A stretch of 10,575 nucleotides of DNA. It comes from UBA3006 sp031401235 (GTDB lineage Bacteria > Actinomycetota > Acidimicrobiia > Acidimicrobiales > Ilumatobacteraceae). The notes below the pieces were generated by a model that was not told the DNA's origin, searched no databases, and worked only from the letters and a program-made list of their open reading frames with translations. Shown piece by piece: positions 1 through 6,165 of the stretch; the first letter of the stretch is position 1; every line of letters starts with the position of its first letter. Where the stretch lies: assembly GCA_031401235.1 (NCBI GenBank), contig JANNRJ010000025.1, positions 1-10,575 of the forward strand, given 5' to 3'. The position numbers were made by a program, and so were the translations under genes.

Positions 1-48
1 GAAACGTCAGCAAAATGTGGACCCCTGTTTGGCAGTACGCTCCTACTT

Positions 49-1758
49 ATGGGCTGGTTGAGGGCCGGTGGAGTCCAAGCGCGATCTTGGGTGGCCATCA
101 GTTTGTTCTTTGGTATTTTTGTAATGGTTCCTGTCAATACCGAGCAGGTTTTTGCCGCACCGACTCTAAGCGTGAGTGCGGGCAATCCATTTAGTTACAC
201 CACAACTGGGGAAGGTTCTTGTACGACCTCTGGCGGAATTTATGCAAATCCGGATTTCACGGGTGGGGTGAACGCAACCGGAACCCGAAGCGCGCCGTGT
301 AACGTCACAAATACTTGGTCTTGCCATTGCGAAAGCAATGGGCAAACCCTGTATTTTCGGCTCACTTTTACGGACGATACTGGGTCGGTCACGGAATCTA
401 CGAGTTATACCATGCCAGCCGCTACTACTACAAGTACTTCATCGACATCATCTACTAGTACTTCATCGACATCATCTACTAGTAGTACAACTACAACCCC
501 GCCTGAATCAAGCCGTATCACTAGTGTGACTCTCAGGCTTATTCAACTTTCCGAACAGCAATTTCAAGTCAGTTTCCTATATTCCACGTCGGGTTCGCTT
601 CCTCGTTCAGACTATTCCGAAACTTGGGTCGTCAAACAAAATGGTGTCGTCATCAAATCGGGTGGATTCACCTGGCCCAATACTGGATTTAATGGCACAA
701 CTATAGACACACAAGGTAGTGACGTGGCTAATGTCTGGGGATTGTTGCCGGGTACCGCGTACGTGATATCAGTTGAGTTCGGAACACAGGGAAATATGGT
801 GAGCGGATCCCGCACGATTGTCACAAACGGGAGCAATGCGACGGCGACAACAGTACCAGGGCAAACGACTACGACTGTTAGATACAACGATGCCGCGTTA
901 TATATGGCAAGAATTGATGGCAACAATATTGTGATTGATGTATGTGTTTGTAGTGAGTCATACGTAAGGGCCAACCCGGCTCGATATCCCGGCACATGGG
1001 TTCCGATGTGGATGGGGGTAAACGGCAAGAATTATGCGGGCGTCGGTTGGACATACGATCCAGTAGCCGAAAATTTTTATCCTCCTACAACTACAACTAC
1101 AACTACGTCTACAACTACAACTACGACTTCGACTCTGTCGACTCCGAGCGGTAATTCGATAGGCATCAGCACTTCGATTGCACCAAGTAACCAGTCGGCA
1201 TTAACAGCGATCAGTACATCAACAACCTTTCCCCTCGTTGGTGTTGCGGACGTGTCAATCAATGGGGTAATAATTCAAGCTACGACAGAACAAGGAGATG
1301 GTTCTGTTTCCATAAGTACTGGAGAGGTGACGGCCGCTGTATCTGGTGTGACGGGAACAGAAACAACGACCCCAGTCGATGAGAATCAGGGCCTTGTTCT
1401 TGAAAACGGCGGCTCAACTAATATTTCGCTAACTGGATTAATGCCAAACTCAGAAGTGACGGTTGATATCTACTCCGAACCGCAACAACTTGGAGTACTC
1501 AAATCTGACGCACTCGGTGAACTTATTGCGACCGTAATTATTCCAGAGGACATAGAATCTGGACCTCACACACTGGTCTTGACCGGACTGGACTATAAGG
1601 GAAACTCGTTAGCGCTGAAGTTTGGACTAATTGTCTATCGGAACGATGGAGGTTCGGTGCCGACATGGACTTGGTGGGTTATTGCTGTATTAGCTGGATC
1701 GCTGGTAGGCGTAGGGACTTTATATCGCAAATCAAGAATTGTCGCACTATCGAACTGA
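49..1758 (+). CDS. Secreted, C-terminally anchored surface protein with Thr/Ser-rich linkers
   Basis: A 569-residue protein if it starts at ATG 49. The frame is open back to base 1, so the true start may lie left of the window; TTG 58 and GTG 91 are also possible, and no clear ribosome site decides. A hydrophobic stretch (about residues 14-30) ending VFA-A near residues 34-37 looks like a Sec signal peptide. Then follow a small Cys-containing beta-rich region (about 37-123, Cys at 58, 84, 92, 94), a Ser/Thr linker (124-150), a fibronectin-III-like region (about 155-260), a CVC-containing segment (about 280-345), a second Thr linker (347-365), a C-terminal beta domain (about 400-530) and a membrane helix (540-557) with a basic tail (YRKSR). 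The C-terminal domain and anchor match those of the protein at 6896-8065 (35 of 68 residues identical over residues 463-530). No LPXTG is visible. The likely role is a cell-surface or adhesin-like protein; the exact function is unknown. Confidence 0.8.
   Translation: MGWLRAGGVQARSWVAISLFFGIFVMVPVNTEQVFAAPTLSVSAGNPFSYTTTGEGSCTTSGGIYANPDFTGGVNATGTRSAPCNVTNTWSCHCESNGQTLYFRLTFTDDTGSVTESTSYTMPAATTTSTSSTSSTSTSSTSSTSSTTTTPPESSRITSVTLRLIQLSEQQFQVSFLYSTSGSLPRSDYSETWVVKQNGVVIKSGGFTWPNTGFNGTTIDTQGSDVANVWGLLPGTAYVISVEFGTQGNMVSGSRTIVTNGSNATATTVPGQTTTTVRYNDAALYMARIDGNNIVIDVCVCSESYVRANPARYPGTWVPMWMGVNGKNYAGVGWTYDPVAENFYPPTTTTTTTSTTTTTTSTLSTPSGNSIGISTSIAPSNQSALTAISTSTTFPLVGVADVSINGVIIQATTEQGDGSVSISTGEVTAAVSGVTGTETTTPVDENQGLVLENGGSTNISLTGLMPNSEVTVDIYSEPQQLGVLKSDALGELIATVIIPEDIESGPHTLVLTGLDYKGNSLALKFGLIVYRNDGGSVPTWTWWVIAVLAGSLVGVGTLYRKSRIVALSN
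433..480 (+). repeat. Two exact 24-bp tandem copies encoding a Ser/Thr linker
   Basis: Bases 433-456 and 457-480 are identical and encode STSSTSST twice. The perfect copy points to recent slippage or unequal crossing-over; the linker length is probably variable between strains. Confidence 0.9.
1084..1130 (+). repeat. Six-base low-complexity tract coding for poly-Thr
   Basis: Reiterated ACAACT-type hexamers, interrupted by two single-codon changes, encode the second Thr-rich linker (residues about 347-361) of the surface protein. The tract is likely prone to length change. Confidence 0.75.
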
Positions 1759-2081
1759 TTGAATTTGAATCAGCGCTGTCTTTACTGCAATGGGAAGTTT
1801 AGTGTTCGGACCAATCCCAAATAAACGTTGGTGCGTTCGGTCGTCTCGCGCGCGGCGCCGGCTCCCATTGAGGTGTACTGAACAATTCGTCGCCTAGGAC
1901 TAAGGGAGTAGCGGGACGACACGTTTCTCGAACTGATCTTCGAGTGCGGTAACCGCATCAAATCCAAGTTCATTGGCCACGACCCCATGGAGCGGTGGGG
2001 TTGCCCGGCGGATGGCAAATCACTTCGGATAGAAAATGTCGGCAAAAGGAGCCGCCAGTGAGTCGAGTAACATGACCAACC
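1759..2081. other. Intergenic region with a possible decayed minus-strand reading frame
   Basis: 323 bases without an intact gene. The minus strand has a short open stretch (2019 down to 1900, 39 codons, ending TAG) that reads like ordinary protein, with segments such as VVANELGFDAVTALEDQFEK. It has no good start and a stop just before it, so it could be the C-terminal remnant of a lost gene; I cannot name the family. A 6-bp stem (ACCCCA 1982-1987, TGGGGT 1996-2001) lies inside it. No convincing terminator is seen after the upstream gene. Confidence 0.3.
2045..2080 (+). promoter_or_regulatory. Shine-Dalgarno-like AAAGGAG set to two mini reading frames, not to the main start
   Basis: AAAGGAG at 2045-2051 lies 6 bases before GTG 2058, which opens only five codons before TGA (2073-2075). 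That stop overlaps ATG 2072 (ATGA), whose frame of seven codons runs into the next gene. The real gene start, ATG 2082, is 30 bases from the ribosome site. Either this is chance, or translation reaches the gene by a short leader and re-initiation. Confidence 0.25.
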
Positions 2082-2642
2082 ATGGGACTTTTTAAGAAAG
2101 ACGAAGTGCAGTTAGCCCAGAAAAAAGAAGCTTTTGATGTAAAGCGCCAAGAATTTGCGGCGAAAAAACATGAGAAAGCAAAGACGCAACTTTTAAAGCG
2201 AGGTATTGACCTTGACGGATTGGTCATGCTTGATGACTCTTTCGATGATGGAGCATACGAATACTTGTTGATTTTCCCTGATCGAGTCGAACACGTGAAT
2301 ACAGGAAAAGTTGGGACCATTACAAAGAAGGGCAAAGGCTCCGAAGTGATTCCTATGTCACGAATTTCTGCAGTTCAAACGCGGAAGAAGATGATATTCG
2401 AGATAATCGAAATATCGGCTTCTGGATCCACAATAGAATTCAAGTCGTCTCCTGGAATTGCCTCCACGCTCAAAGAGACAATCCTCAATTTAATGGCTGG
2501 ATCGTCCCATGTAGCGACCGCTGGAACCACAATTGGTGATCCAACCGAGCAACTTGTTCGATTGGCAGATTTGCATAAGGCCGGGGTTTTAACTGATCAA
2601 GAGTTTGCAGACAAAAAAGCGGAGTTACTTAAACGGATTTGA
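2082..2642 (+). CDS. PH-like and SHOCT domain protein
   Basis: A 186-residue cytoplasmic protein with no signal peptide or membrane segment. Residues 1-45 are charged and Lys-rich, likely helical or coiled coil. Residues about 50-140 form a beta-rich PH-like module, with YEYLLIFPDRVE, then IPMSRISAVQ, then an alternating strand pattern ending in a helix (TLKETILNLM). The last 34 residues are a clear SHOCT (short C-terminal) domain: PTEQLVRLADLHKAGVLTDQ followed by EFADKKAELL. SHOCT domains commonly end bacterial PH-like proteins and are thought to help assembly; the ligand and role here are unknown. ATG 2082 is chosen because the in-frame upstream GTG 2058 runs into a stop. The gene follows a surface-protein gene in the same direction, an arrangement echoed at 6123-8065. 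Confidence 0.8.
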   Translation: MGLFKKDEVQLAQKKEAFDVKRQEFAAKKHEKAKTQLLKRGIDLDGLVMLDDSFDDGAYEYLLIFPDRVEHVNTGKVGTITKKGKGSEVIPMSRISAVQTRKKMIFEIIEISASGSTIEFKSSPGIASTLKETILNLMAGSSHVATAGTTIGDPTEQLVRLADLHKAGVLTDQEFADKKAELLKRI

Positions 2643-2921
2643 GAATTGGCGATTGAATCTTGGCCCAAGTCCGAGACTCAGTAAAGGCGAAGACAAGTCA
2701 CGTAGGAATCTGTGGTGGGTTGAAGTCTTCTCAGTCAGTCACTGCAAGGCTTCGTCTTTGTTGCCGTGATACGCAGTGTCAATGATCATGCACAGTGTGT
2801 GACCTGCGTGTGACCCCGAGCAGGTGTCACAATGCCTTCTGAAATCCCTTGAATTAAGTCGCGGACCTGATGTTTTTCTGATTTGCTCCAAGTGAACCAG
2901 GGCGTCGACAGTAATCAATGG
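2643..2921. other. Non-coding region holding the first 126-nt element-end repeat
   Basis: No gene is seen. The first 46 bases follow the PH-SHOCT stop, then comes the 126-nt repeat (separate entry), then about 107 bases of unassigned sequence reaching the end of the MazG-like remnant. No strong terminator is visible. Confidence 0.5.
2689..2814 (+). repeat. 126-nt repeat, copy 1 (probable integrative-element end)
   Basis: Aligns without gaps to 5775-5900; 96 of 126 positions are identical by hand count. Invariant blocks are GAAGACAAGT, GTCTTCTCAGTCAG, GTGATACGCAGTGTC and a 27-base block starting ATGCACAGT that differs at two positions. It contains two direct GTGTGACC-type units and an 11-bp imperfect inverted pair (2766-2776 with 2804-2814). 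In the other copy the repeat starts inside the last four bases of the tRNA-derived att sequence, so it is best read as the arm region of an integrative element. Here the tRNA fragment itself is absent or decayed. Confidence 0.75.
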
Positions 2922-3104
2922 TTATCCAACTTTCGCCGAGGCTCGACATAATTGAATTTCTTGATCAGAATTCCACTGGACCAATTCAGCAACTTCACCA
3001 ACTTCGCCAACCAAGGTAAGCAGTAAATTCTTTATTACGCAAATGGGCGAGGATGGATTTTGTAGTTCTTCAGTTAACGCGCGAACAAGTGGGTAGTCAG
3101 TCAT
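2922..3104 (-). pseudogene. Truncated MazG-like nucleotide pyrophosphohydrolase
   Basis: A 60-residue frame from ATG 3104. KNLLLTLVGEVGEVAELVQW matches the first half of the MazG-like or dCTP pyrophosphatase fold, which hydrolyses (d)NTPs to monophosphates and uses an E-x-x-E motif (here E-V-G-E-V-A-E) to bind Mg2+. The usual protein is about 100-120 residues with a later E-x-x-D motif; here homology stops about six residues after QW and the frame ends, so the second metal motif is missing. The H-x-P normally before K-N-L is also not kept (ICVI). It is very likely a non-functional remnant. The thioesterase cassette is inserted about 45 bases upstream of its start codon. Confidence 0.6.
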
Positions 3105-3145
3105 ACCGGGTCACCCTAAGGCGATTTCGCTAGTCCGTTTAAAAC

Positions 3146-3151
3146 CCAGGC
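3146..3151. repeat. Target-site duplication, left (CCAGGC)
   Basis: The six bases CCAGGC directly abut the left inverted repeat; the same six directly abut the right inverted repeat (3918-3923). Confidence 0.7.
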
Positions 3152-3177
3152 CCCCCTGTGATTGAGTGGGCCTAAAG
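3152..3177 (+). repeat. Terminal inverted repeat, left (26 bp)
   Basis: An exact reverse complement of 3892-3917. Beyond position 3177 there is one mismatch and then two more matches. Confidence 0.9.
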
Positions 3178-3244
3178 TCCCGGCGAAAGCGGCCGATGGA
3201 AGAAGGGTGGCAACGAAGCTGGGTCGTCCGTTGGGTACGAGGGC

Positions 3245-3260
3245 GCTCGGCGTGCCGAGC
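3245..3260 (-). terminator. GC-rich hairpin downstream of the thioesterase gene
   Basis: GCTCGGC (3245-3251) and GCCGAGC (3254-3260) form a 7-bp perfect stem, 39 bases past the thioesterase stop on the minus strand. No T-run follows, so a terminator role is only possible; it may instead be a cassette-borne structure. Confidence 0.3.
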
Positions 3261-3299
3261 TGTTCTCTGCACGAGGGCTCTCGGGTGGTGTTGGCGGGT

Positions 3300-3746
3300 T
3301 CAACGCGGTGTGAGCTTCTTCGCGGCGGAGGAGAAACCCAAGATCGGCTGGCCGTTCTGTTCCAACTGTCCCTGCACGAACACCATCGATTTCGTCTCGC
3401 GTAGGACGCGCCCAGTGGCCAAAATCGTGCTGCCAGCCACTCCCGCACCCAGAAACTCACAGTTGAAGGCAACTGTGACGCTGGGCCCAATGTTGGCGAA
3501 ATGAGCCAGTGTGCTTGCAGCAGCGTCGGCGAACGTCATGAGTGCGCCGCCGTGGAGGATGCCGACATAGTTCGTATTCTTCTCCTGCGGCGCGAACGCG
3601 CAAGTGAAAGTTCCGTCATCGACAATACGTGAATAGAACGGACCGATCAGCGTCTCGAACGGACTGCCGACCCATGTTCGCCAACCGGCAAACGGACCAT
3701 CATCCACCGTGTGAAAGCCGCCTTGTACATCGTCGCTAGAAGCCAT
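3300..3746 (-). CDS. PaaI-type hotdog-fold acyl-CoA thioesterase
   Basis: 148 residues from ATG 3746. The frame is open further up, to ATG 3827 and TTG 3878, but family members begin about ten residues before a G-G-F...D-x-G-P-F-A-G-W-R segment, which fits MASSDDVQGGF here. Residues about 15-38 (DGPFAGWRTWVGSPFETLIG, then PFYS) are the usual N-terminal strand region. YVGILHGGALMTFAD carries the H-G-G and Asp of the hotdog active-site helix, and SVTVAFNCEFLG is the following strand. The family hydrolyses acyl- or aryl-CoA thioesters in the cytoplasm, generally as dimers or tetramers; the substrate is not deducible. The gene is the sole passenger of the inverted-repeat cassette and probably brings its own promoter. 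No clear ribosome site is seen at any candidate start. Confidence 0.8.
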   Translation of the reverse strand: MASSDDVQGGFHTVDDGPFAGWRTWVGSPFETLIGPFYSRIVDDGTFTCAFAPQEKNTNYVGILHGGALMTFADAAASTLAHFANIGPSVTVAFNCEFLGAGVAGSTILATGRVLRETKSMVFVQGQLEQNGQPILGFSSAAKKLTPR

Positions 3747-3891
3747 CTCGGAACAGTACACATTCTTTTCGTCCGCCTCGACCGCCACACCTAACTGCCG
3801 TTCGGCGCTGGTTCCAACGCCCTGCATCACCGGCCGACGAAGGTCCGGCTGTCTACGTTTGGACCTCTCGGCGCTCAATCTTCAGGCTGGG

Positions 3892-3917
3892 CTTTAGGCC
3901 CACTCAATCACAGGGGG
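3892..3917 (-). repeat. Terminal inverted repeat, right (26 bp)
   Basis: A perfect inverted copy of 3152-3177. Confidence 0.9.
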
Positions 3918-3923
3918 CCAGGC
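3918..3923. repeat. Target-site duplication, right (CCAGGC)
   Basis: Directly adjoins the right inverted repeat and matches 3146-3151. Confidence 0.7.
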
Positions 3924-4007
3924 ATGATCCCTAGCCGGAACTTTTCAGCCATTTTGAGTACTTTTCGTGTCCTTTGAGCCCGTGTACAAGCCTTTTCCTC
4001 TTTCTAC

Positions 4008-4042
4008 TTGCCTTTGTCAGATAAAACGGTATTATTACTGAC
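4008..4042 (+). promoter_or_regulatory. Likely leaderless promoter with operator-like inverted repeat for abiEi-abiEii
   Basis: TTGCCT (4008-4013) and TATTAT (4030-4035) are spaced 16 bases, and the expected start of transcription falls at or next to ATG 4043, implying a leaderless message. GTCAG (4016-4020) and CTGAC (4038-4042) form an inverted pair spanning the -10 box. AbiEi antitoxins of known systems bind inverted repeats at their own promoter, so autoregulation is a reasonable inference. No Shine-Dalgarno sequence is present before the ATG. Confidence 0.5.
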
Positions 4043-4675
4043 ATGAAGCGGGAATCAAACTCAGTTATGGGTCAGGTCCAGAGGGAAATTCAAGAAACTC
4101 CACCCGGAGAGCCCTTTACTCCGTCTGCCCTCTCTCACCTGGGTACCAGAGCCAACATTCACCAAGTACTTTCACGAATGACCAAGGCCGGTCAGATCGA
4201 GCGCATAACACACGGTGTCTATCTAAAACCGCGCACGAGTAAGTACGTGCAAAAGGTCAGTCCAGGAGCCGAGAAGATTGCTAAAGCTGTTGTTGCAAAC
4301 TCAAATCAGGTTATGAGCATTAGCGGGGCAGAAGCTGCTCGAATGTTTGGTCTGAGCACTCAGATGCCAACTCAACCTGTGTTTCTAACATCCGGGAGTT
4401 CGCGTGTTCTCAAAATAGGGAAAAGTGTTATTCAGTTGCGGCACACGTCCGCGCGATGGCTCGCCCTAGCTGGTCGCCCTGCAGGTGAAGCATTAGTAGC
4501 ACTCAGATACCTAGGTCGAGAGCTTGTAACCGCGCAAACGGTTGCCAAAATAAAGAGAGGTCTAGCTCCTGAAGAATTCGAATTACTCAAAAGTCCATCT
4601 TGCAAGAAACCTGCTTGGCTAAATGATGTCATCTATAAGTATGAACGGGAAACCGAGCTAGCTCTAAGTGCCTGA
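4043..4675 (+). CDS. abiEi: AbiEi-family antitoxin and transcriptional regulator (DUF6088-like)
   Basis: 210 residues. The N-terminal part (about 1-63) is a winged-helix: PFTPSALSHLGTRANIHQVL, then SRMTKAGQIERITHGVYLKP, the characteristic recognition helix and wing of AbiEi-type antitoxins. The remainder (about 72-205) matches the C-terminal antitoxin domain, with SISGAEAARMFGLSTQMPTQ, then VFLTSGSSRVLKIGK and a basic strand region. In characterised AbiE systems this protein represses its own operon and counters the AbiEii toxin without stable complex formation (type IV toxin-antitoxin; phage abortive infection and element maintenance). The toxin start overlaps this stop by 8 bases, indicating translational coupling. 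M9 is an alternative start, but the promoter position favours ATG 4043. Confidence 0.85.
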   Translation: MKRESNSVMGQVQREIQETPPGEPFTPSALSHLGTRANIHQVLSRMTKAGQIERITHGVYLKPRTSKYVQKVSPGAEKIAKAVVANSNQVMSISGAEAARMFGLSTQMPTQPVFLTSGSSRVLKIGKSVIQLRHTSARWLALAGRPAGEALVALRYLGRELVTAQTVAKIKRGLAPEEFELLKSPSCKKPAWLNDVIYKYERETELALSA

Positions 4676-5720
4676 ACAATTTCTCTTGCTTCCGAAGGAA
4701 GAACGCGAAGCCATACTTGAATCTGTTGCAAGGGAAATCGGGGTATCGGTCAAGGTTCTGGAAAAAGATGTATGGGTCTGTTGGTGTTTGGAAACCCTTT
4801 TCTCAATGCCTAATCGATTATCGATGGTTTTCAAAGGTGGCACGTCGTTGTCAAAGGTTTTTGGCGTGATTTTTAGATTTTCAGAGGACATCGACATAAC
4901 AATTGACTTTCGCGAAATGGAGCGGGGAGTTACAGGTCCTGACGAATCGCAAAGTAAAGCGAAAAACAAGAACTTGGCAGAGCTGATGGGAGAGGATGTC
5001 AAGGAGTACGTGGTCAGCGTACTTGCACCCTATTTTGAAGAACAAGTAAAGCGCCAATTCCCAGATCAGGAGATAGATGTACAAATTGCCGACAATGGCG
5101 AGGTTTCTGAGCGAGGCGAGGAGATCCACGTTTCATACGTGTCGGCTATAGACACGGCAAATTCGTACCTAAAAGAAGTTGTAAAGTTAGAGTTCGGCGG
5201 CAGAAATAGTGTGGATCCTCAACAGTCGAGGACCGTTGTTCCGGATCTAGCAATACACCTACAAGACCTTGTTTTTCCATCCGCTACTGTTGATGTGCTC
5301 GCCGCCGAAAGAACATTTTGGGAGAAAGCAACCCTTGCCCACTCGGAGTGCAACAGAGGGGAGAAATTAACAGCCGAGCGAAAGTCAAGACACTGGTACG
5401 ACCTCTACGAATTGTCGAAGAGTTCAATCGGGCAATCTGCACTCAACGACATAGATCTACTAGCCGATGTCGTGTTGTATAAAAAATCTTTCTACCACGC
5501 CGGATACGCAAAGTACGATGAATGTTTAATCGGGAAACTAAATCTAATTCCAAATACCGCCGGCGTCACAGCTTTGGAGTCTGACTACCAACAAATGATC
5601 GATCAAGGGATGTTCTTTCGTCAACCGCCAACTTTTGAAGAAATTATGGAACACCTTGCCACTATGCAGAACGCGATCAATGCAAGGGTCCTCGCGTGGA
5701 ACGAGGAACAAGGCGTATGA
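4668..5720 (+). CDS. abiEii: AbiEii-family nucleotidyltransferase toxin
   Basis: 350 residues from GTG 4668, which overlaps the antitoxin stop. It belongs to the AbiEii/MenT nucleotidyltransferase family (PF08843). Visible motifs are the nucleotide-binding FKGGTSLSKVF (55-65), the metal-binding SEDID (72-76, Asp74 and Asp76), the VKLEFG segment (172-177), ERTFWEK (214-220) and RHWYDLYEL (241-249, Asp245). All the expected catalytic positions appear intact, so it should be active. MenT relatives in Mycobacterium tuberculosis add pyrimidines to tRNA 3' ends and stop translation; whether this one does the same is unknown. The stop lies only 15 bases from the tRNA-derived att sequence, so the pair sits at the very edge of its integrated unit, where it could stabilise the island or act in phage defence. 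Confidence 0.9.
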   Translation: MPEQFLLLPKEEREAILESVAREIGVSVKVLEKDVWVCWCLETLFSMPNRLSMVFKGGTSLSKVFGVIFRFSEDIDITIDFREMERGVTGPDESQSKAKNKNLAELMGEDVKEYVVSVLAPYFEEQVKRQFPDQEIDVQIADNGEVSERGEEIHVSYVSAIDTANSYLKEVVKLEFGGRNSVDPQQSRTVVPDLAIHLQDLVFPSATVDVLAAERTFWEKATLAHSECNRGEKLTAERKSRHWYDLYELSKSSIGQSALNDIDLLADVVLYKKSFYHAGYAKYDECLIGKLNLIPNTAGVTALESDYQQMIDQGMFFRQPPTFEEIMEHLATMQNAINARVLAWNEEQGV

Positions 5721-5735
5721 CCTGCCCTTCAATGT

Positions 5736-5778
5736 GCGCGTCCGGAGGGACTTGAACCCCCAACCGTCTGATCCGAAG
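5736..5778 (-). repeat. 43-bp duplicate of the tRNA-Arg 3' end (attachment site, distal)
   Basis: All 43 bases are identical to 8446-8488. On the tRNA strand the identity starts at the first base of the anticodon loop (C32) and runs through the T-arm and acceptor strand to one base past the discriminator. Both flanks differ at once. This is the classic footprint left when an element integrates into a tRNA 3' half and restores the gene at one end. Confidence 0.92.
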
Positions 5779-5900
5779 ACAAGTTAAGTACGTATGTGTA
5801 GTGTGCAGGCGTCTTCTCAGTCAGCCAAGGTATGGTTTATTCATTGTCGCTGTGATACGCAGTGTCGTCAGTTATGCACAGTCTGTGACCCGCGTGTGAC
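5775..5900 (+). repeat. 126-nt repeat, copy 2 (element arm)
   Basis: Gapless match to 2689-2814 (about 76% identical), beginning in the last four bases of the att core. Very conserved blocks alternate with diverged ones, as expected for protein-binding sites; two GTGTGAC-like units near the end could be integrase or accessory-protein arm sites. Confidence 0.75.
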
Positions 5901-5994
5901 TCGGAAGGGAAGTGGCGACAATCTTGGGGATATATCACTGACTATTCATTCAAAAGAACCGGAACAGGGAGCTAATAGTCGAATCAGGAATGCA

Positions 5995-6165
5995 TTACAT
6001 GCCAAGAATCTTTGTCTTTTGGACGGCAAATTCCTCTGGAGTCAAGACTTCTGCGTCTCGAAGTTCGGCAAGTTTCTTCAATTGATCTAATGGGCCTGGC
6101 GCTGTTGGTGCGGGAGGTGCATTTAGCGGTGAACTGAAGACTGCCGAAATCCTGGTCGTACTACA
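5995..6165 (-). pseudogene. Out-of-frame SHOCT tail of the PH-domain gene
   Basis: Immediately after the PH gene, in the -1 frame, the minus strand reads a Pro/Ala linker (SSPLNAPPAPTAPG) and then a textbook SHOCT domain: LDQLKKLAELRDAEVLTPEE, then FAVQKTKILGM and TAA at 5995-5997. The frame has no start of its own, but it is uninterrupted and keeps all SHOCT signature residues. It is the natural C-terminus of the 6123-6593 gene, cut off by a one-base indel somewhere around 6126-6165. No strong slippery heptamer is visible, so programmed frameshifting is less likely than mutation or a base-call error. Confidence 0.8.

Larger units (their letters stand above)
3152..3917. mobile_element. 766-bp transposase-less mobile cassette carrying a thioesterase gene
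   Basis: Bounded by perfect 26-bp terminal inverted repeats (3152-3177 and 3892-3917) that start CCCCCTGTGATTGAGTG from the outside, flanked by a 6-bp direct repeat CCAGGC. This is the signature of transposition. The only gene inside is a hotdog thioesterase; no transposase frame is present. By eye it is GC-richer than the flanks (MazG remnant, abiE), consistent with capture from another background. It resembles what are called mobile insertion cassettes or transporter IS: passenger genes moved by a transposase acting in trans. I cannot assign the IS family from the ends alone. Confidence 0.75.
5721..5994. other. Non-coding junction: att copy plus second 126-nt repeat
   Basis: Contains the 43-bp tRNA fragment and the 126-nt repeat, listed separately, then about 95 bases up to the end of the out-of-frame SHOCT tail. 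A plus-strand frame here (5794-6090) merely reads through the repeat and is not taken as a gene. Confidence 0.6.

Noticed and set aside
612..1262. Minus-strand frames inside the first surface-protein gene
   Set aside because: Antisense shadows; the Val-rich end is simply the reverse of the Thr codon tract.
2650..2692. Candidate third tRNA-Arg att fragment upstream of the first 126-nt repeat
   Set aside because: On hand alignment only about the first five bases (CTTCG on the tRNA strand) match in a run; the rest is near chance level, so no third att site can be claimed.
3245..3260. Hairpin as a firm intrinsic terminator
   Set aside because: The stem is perfect but its loop is only two bases and no T-run follows, so it is listed only as a low-confidence feature.
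3116..3504. Frames on both strands overlapping the thioesterase 3' end and left inverted repeat
   Set aside because: They are overlapped by the clear thioesterase coding or run across the inverted repeat, with Arg/Trp/Cys-rich composition typical of wrong frames in GC-rich DNA.
5794..6090. 98-codon plus-strand frame
   Set aside because: It reads through the 126-nt non-coding repeat and lies antisense to the SHOCT coding; its residues do not look like a conserved protein and the repeat's other copy does not keep the frame.
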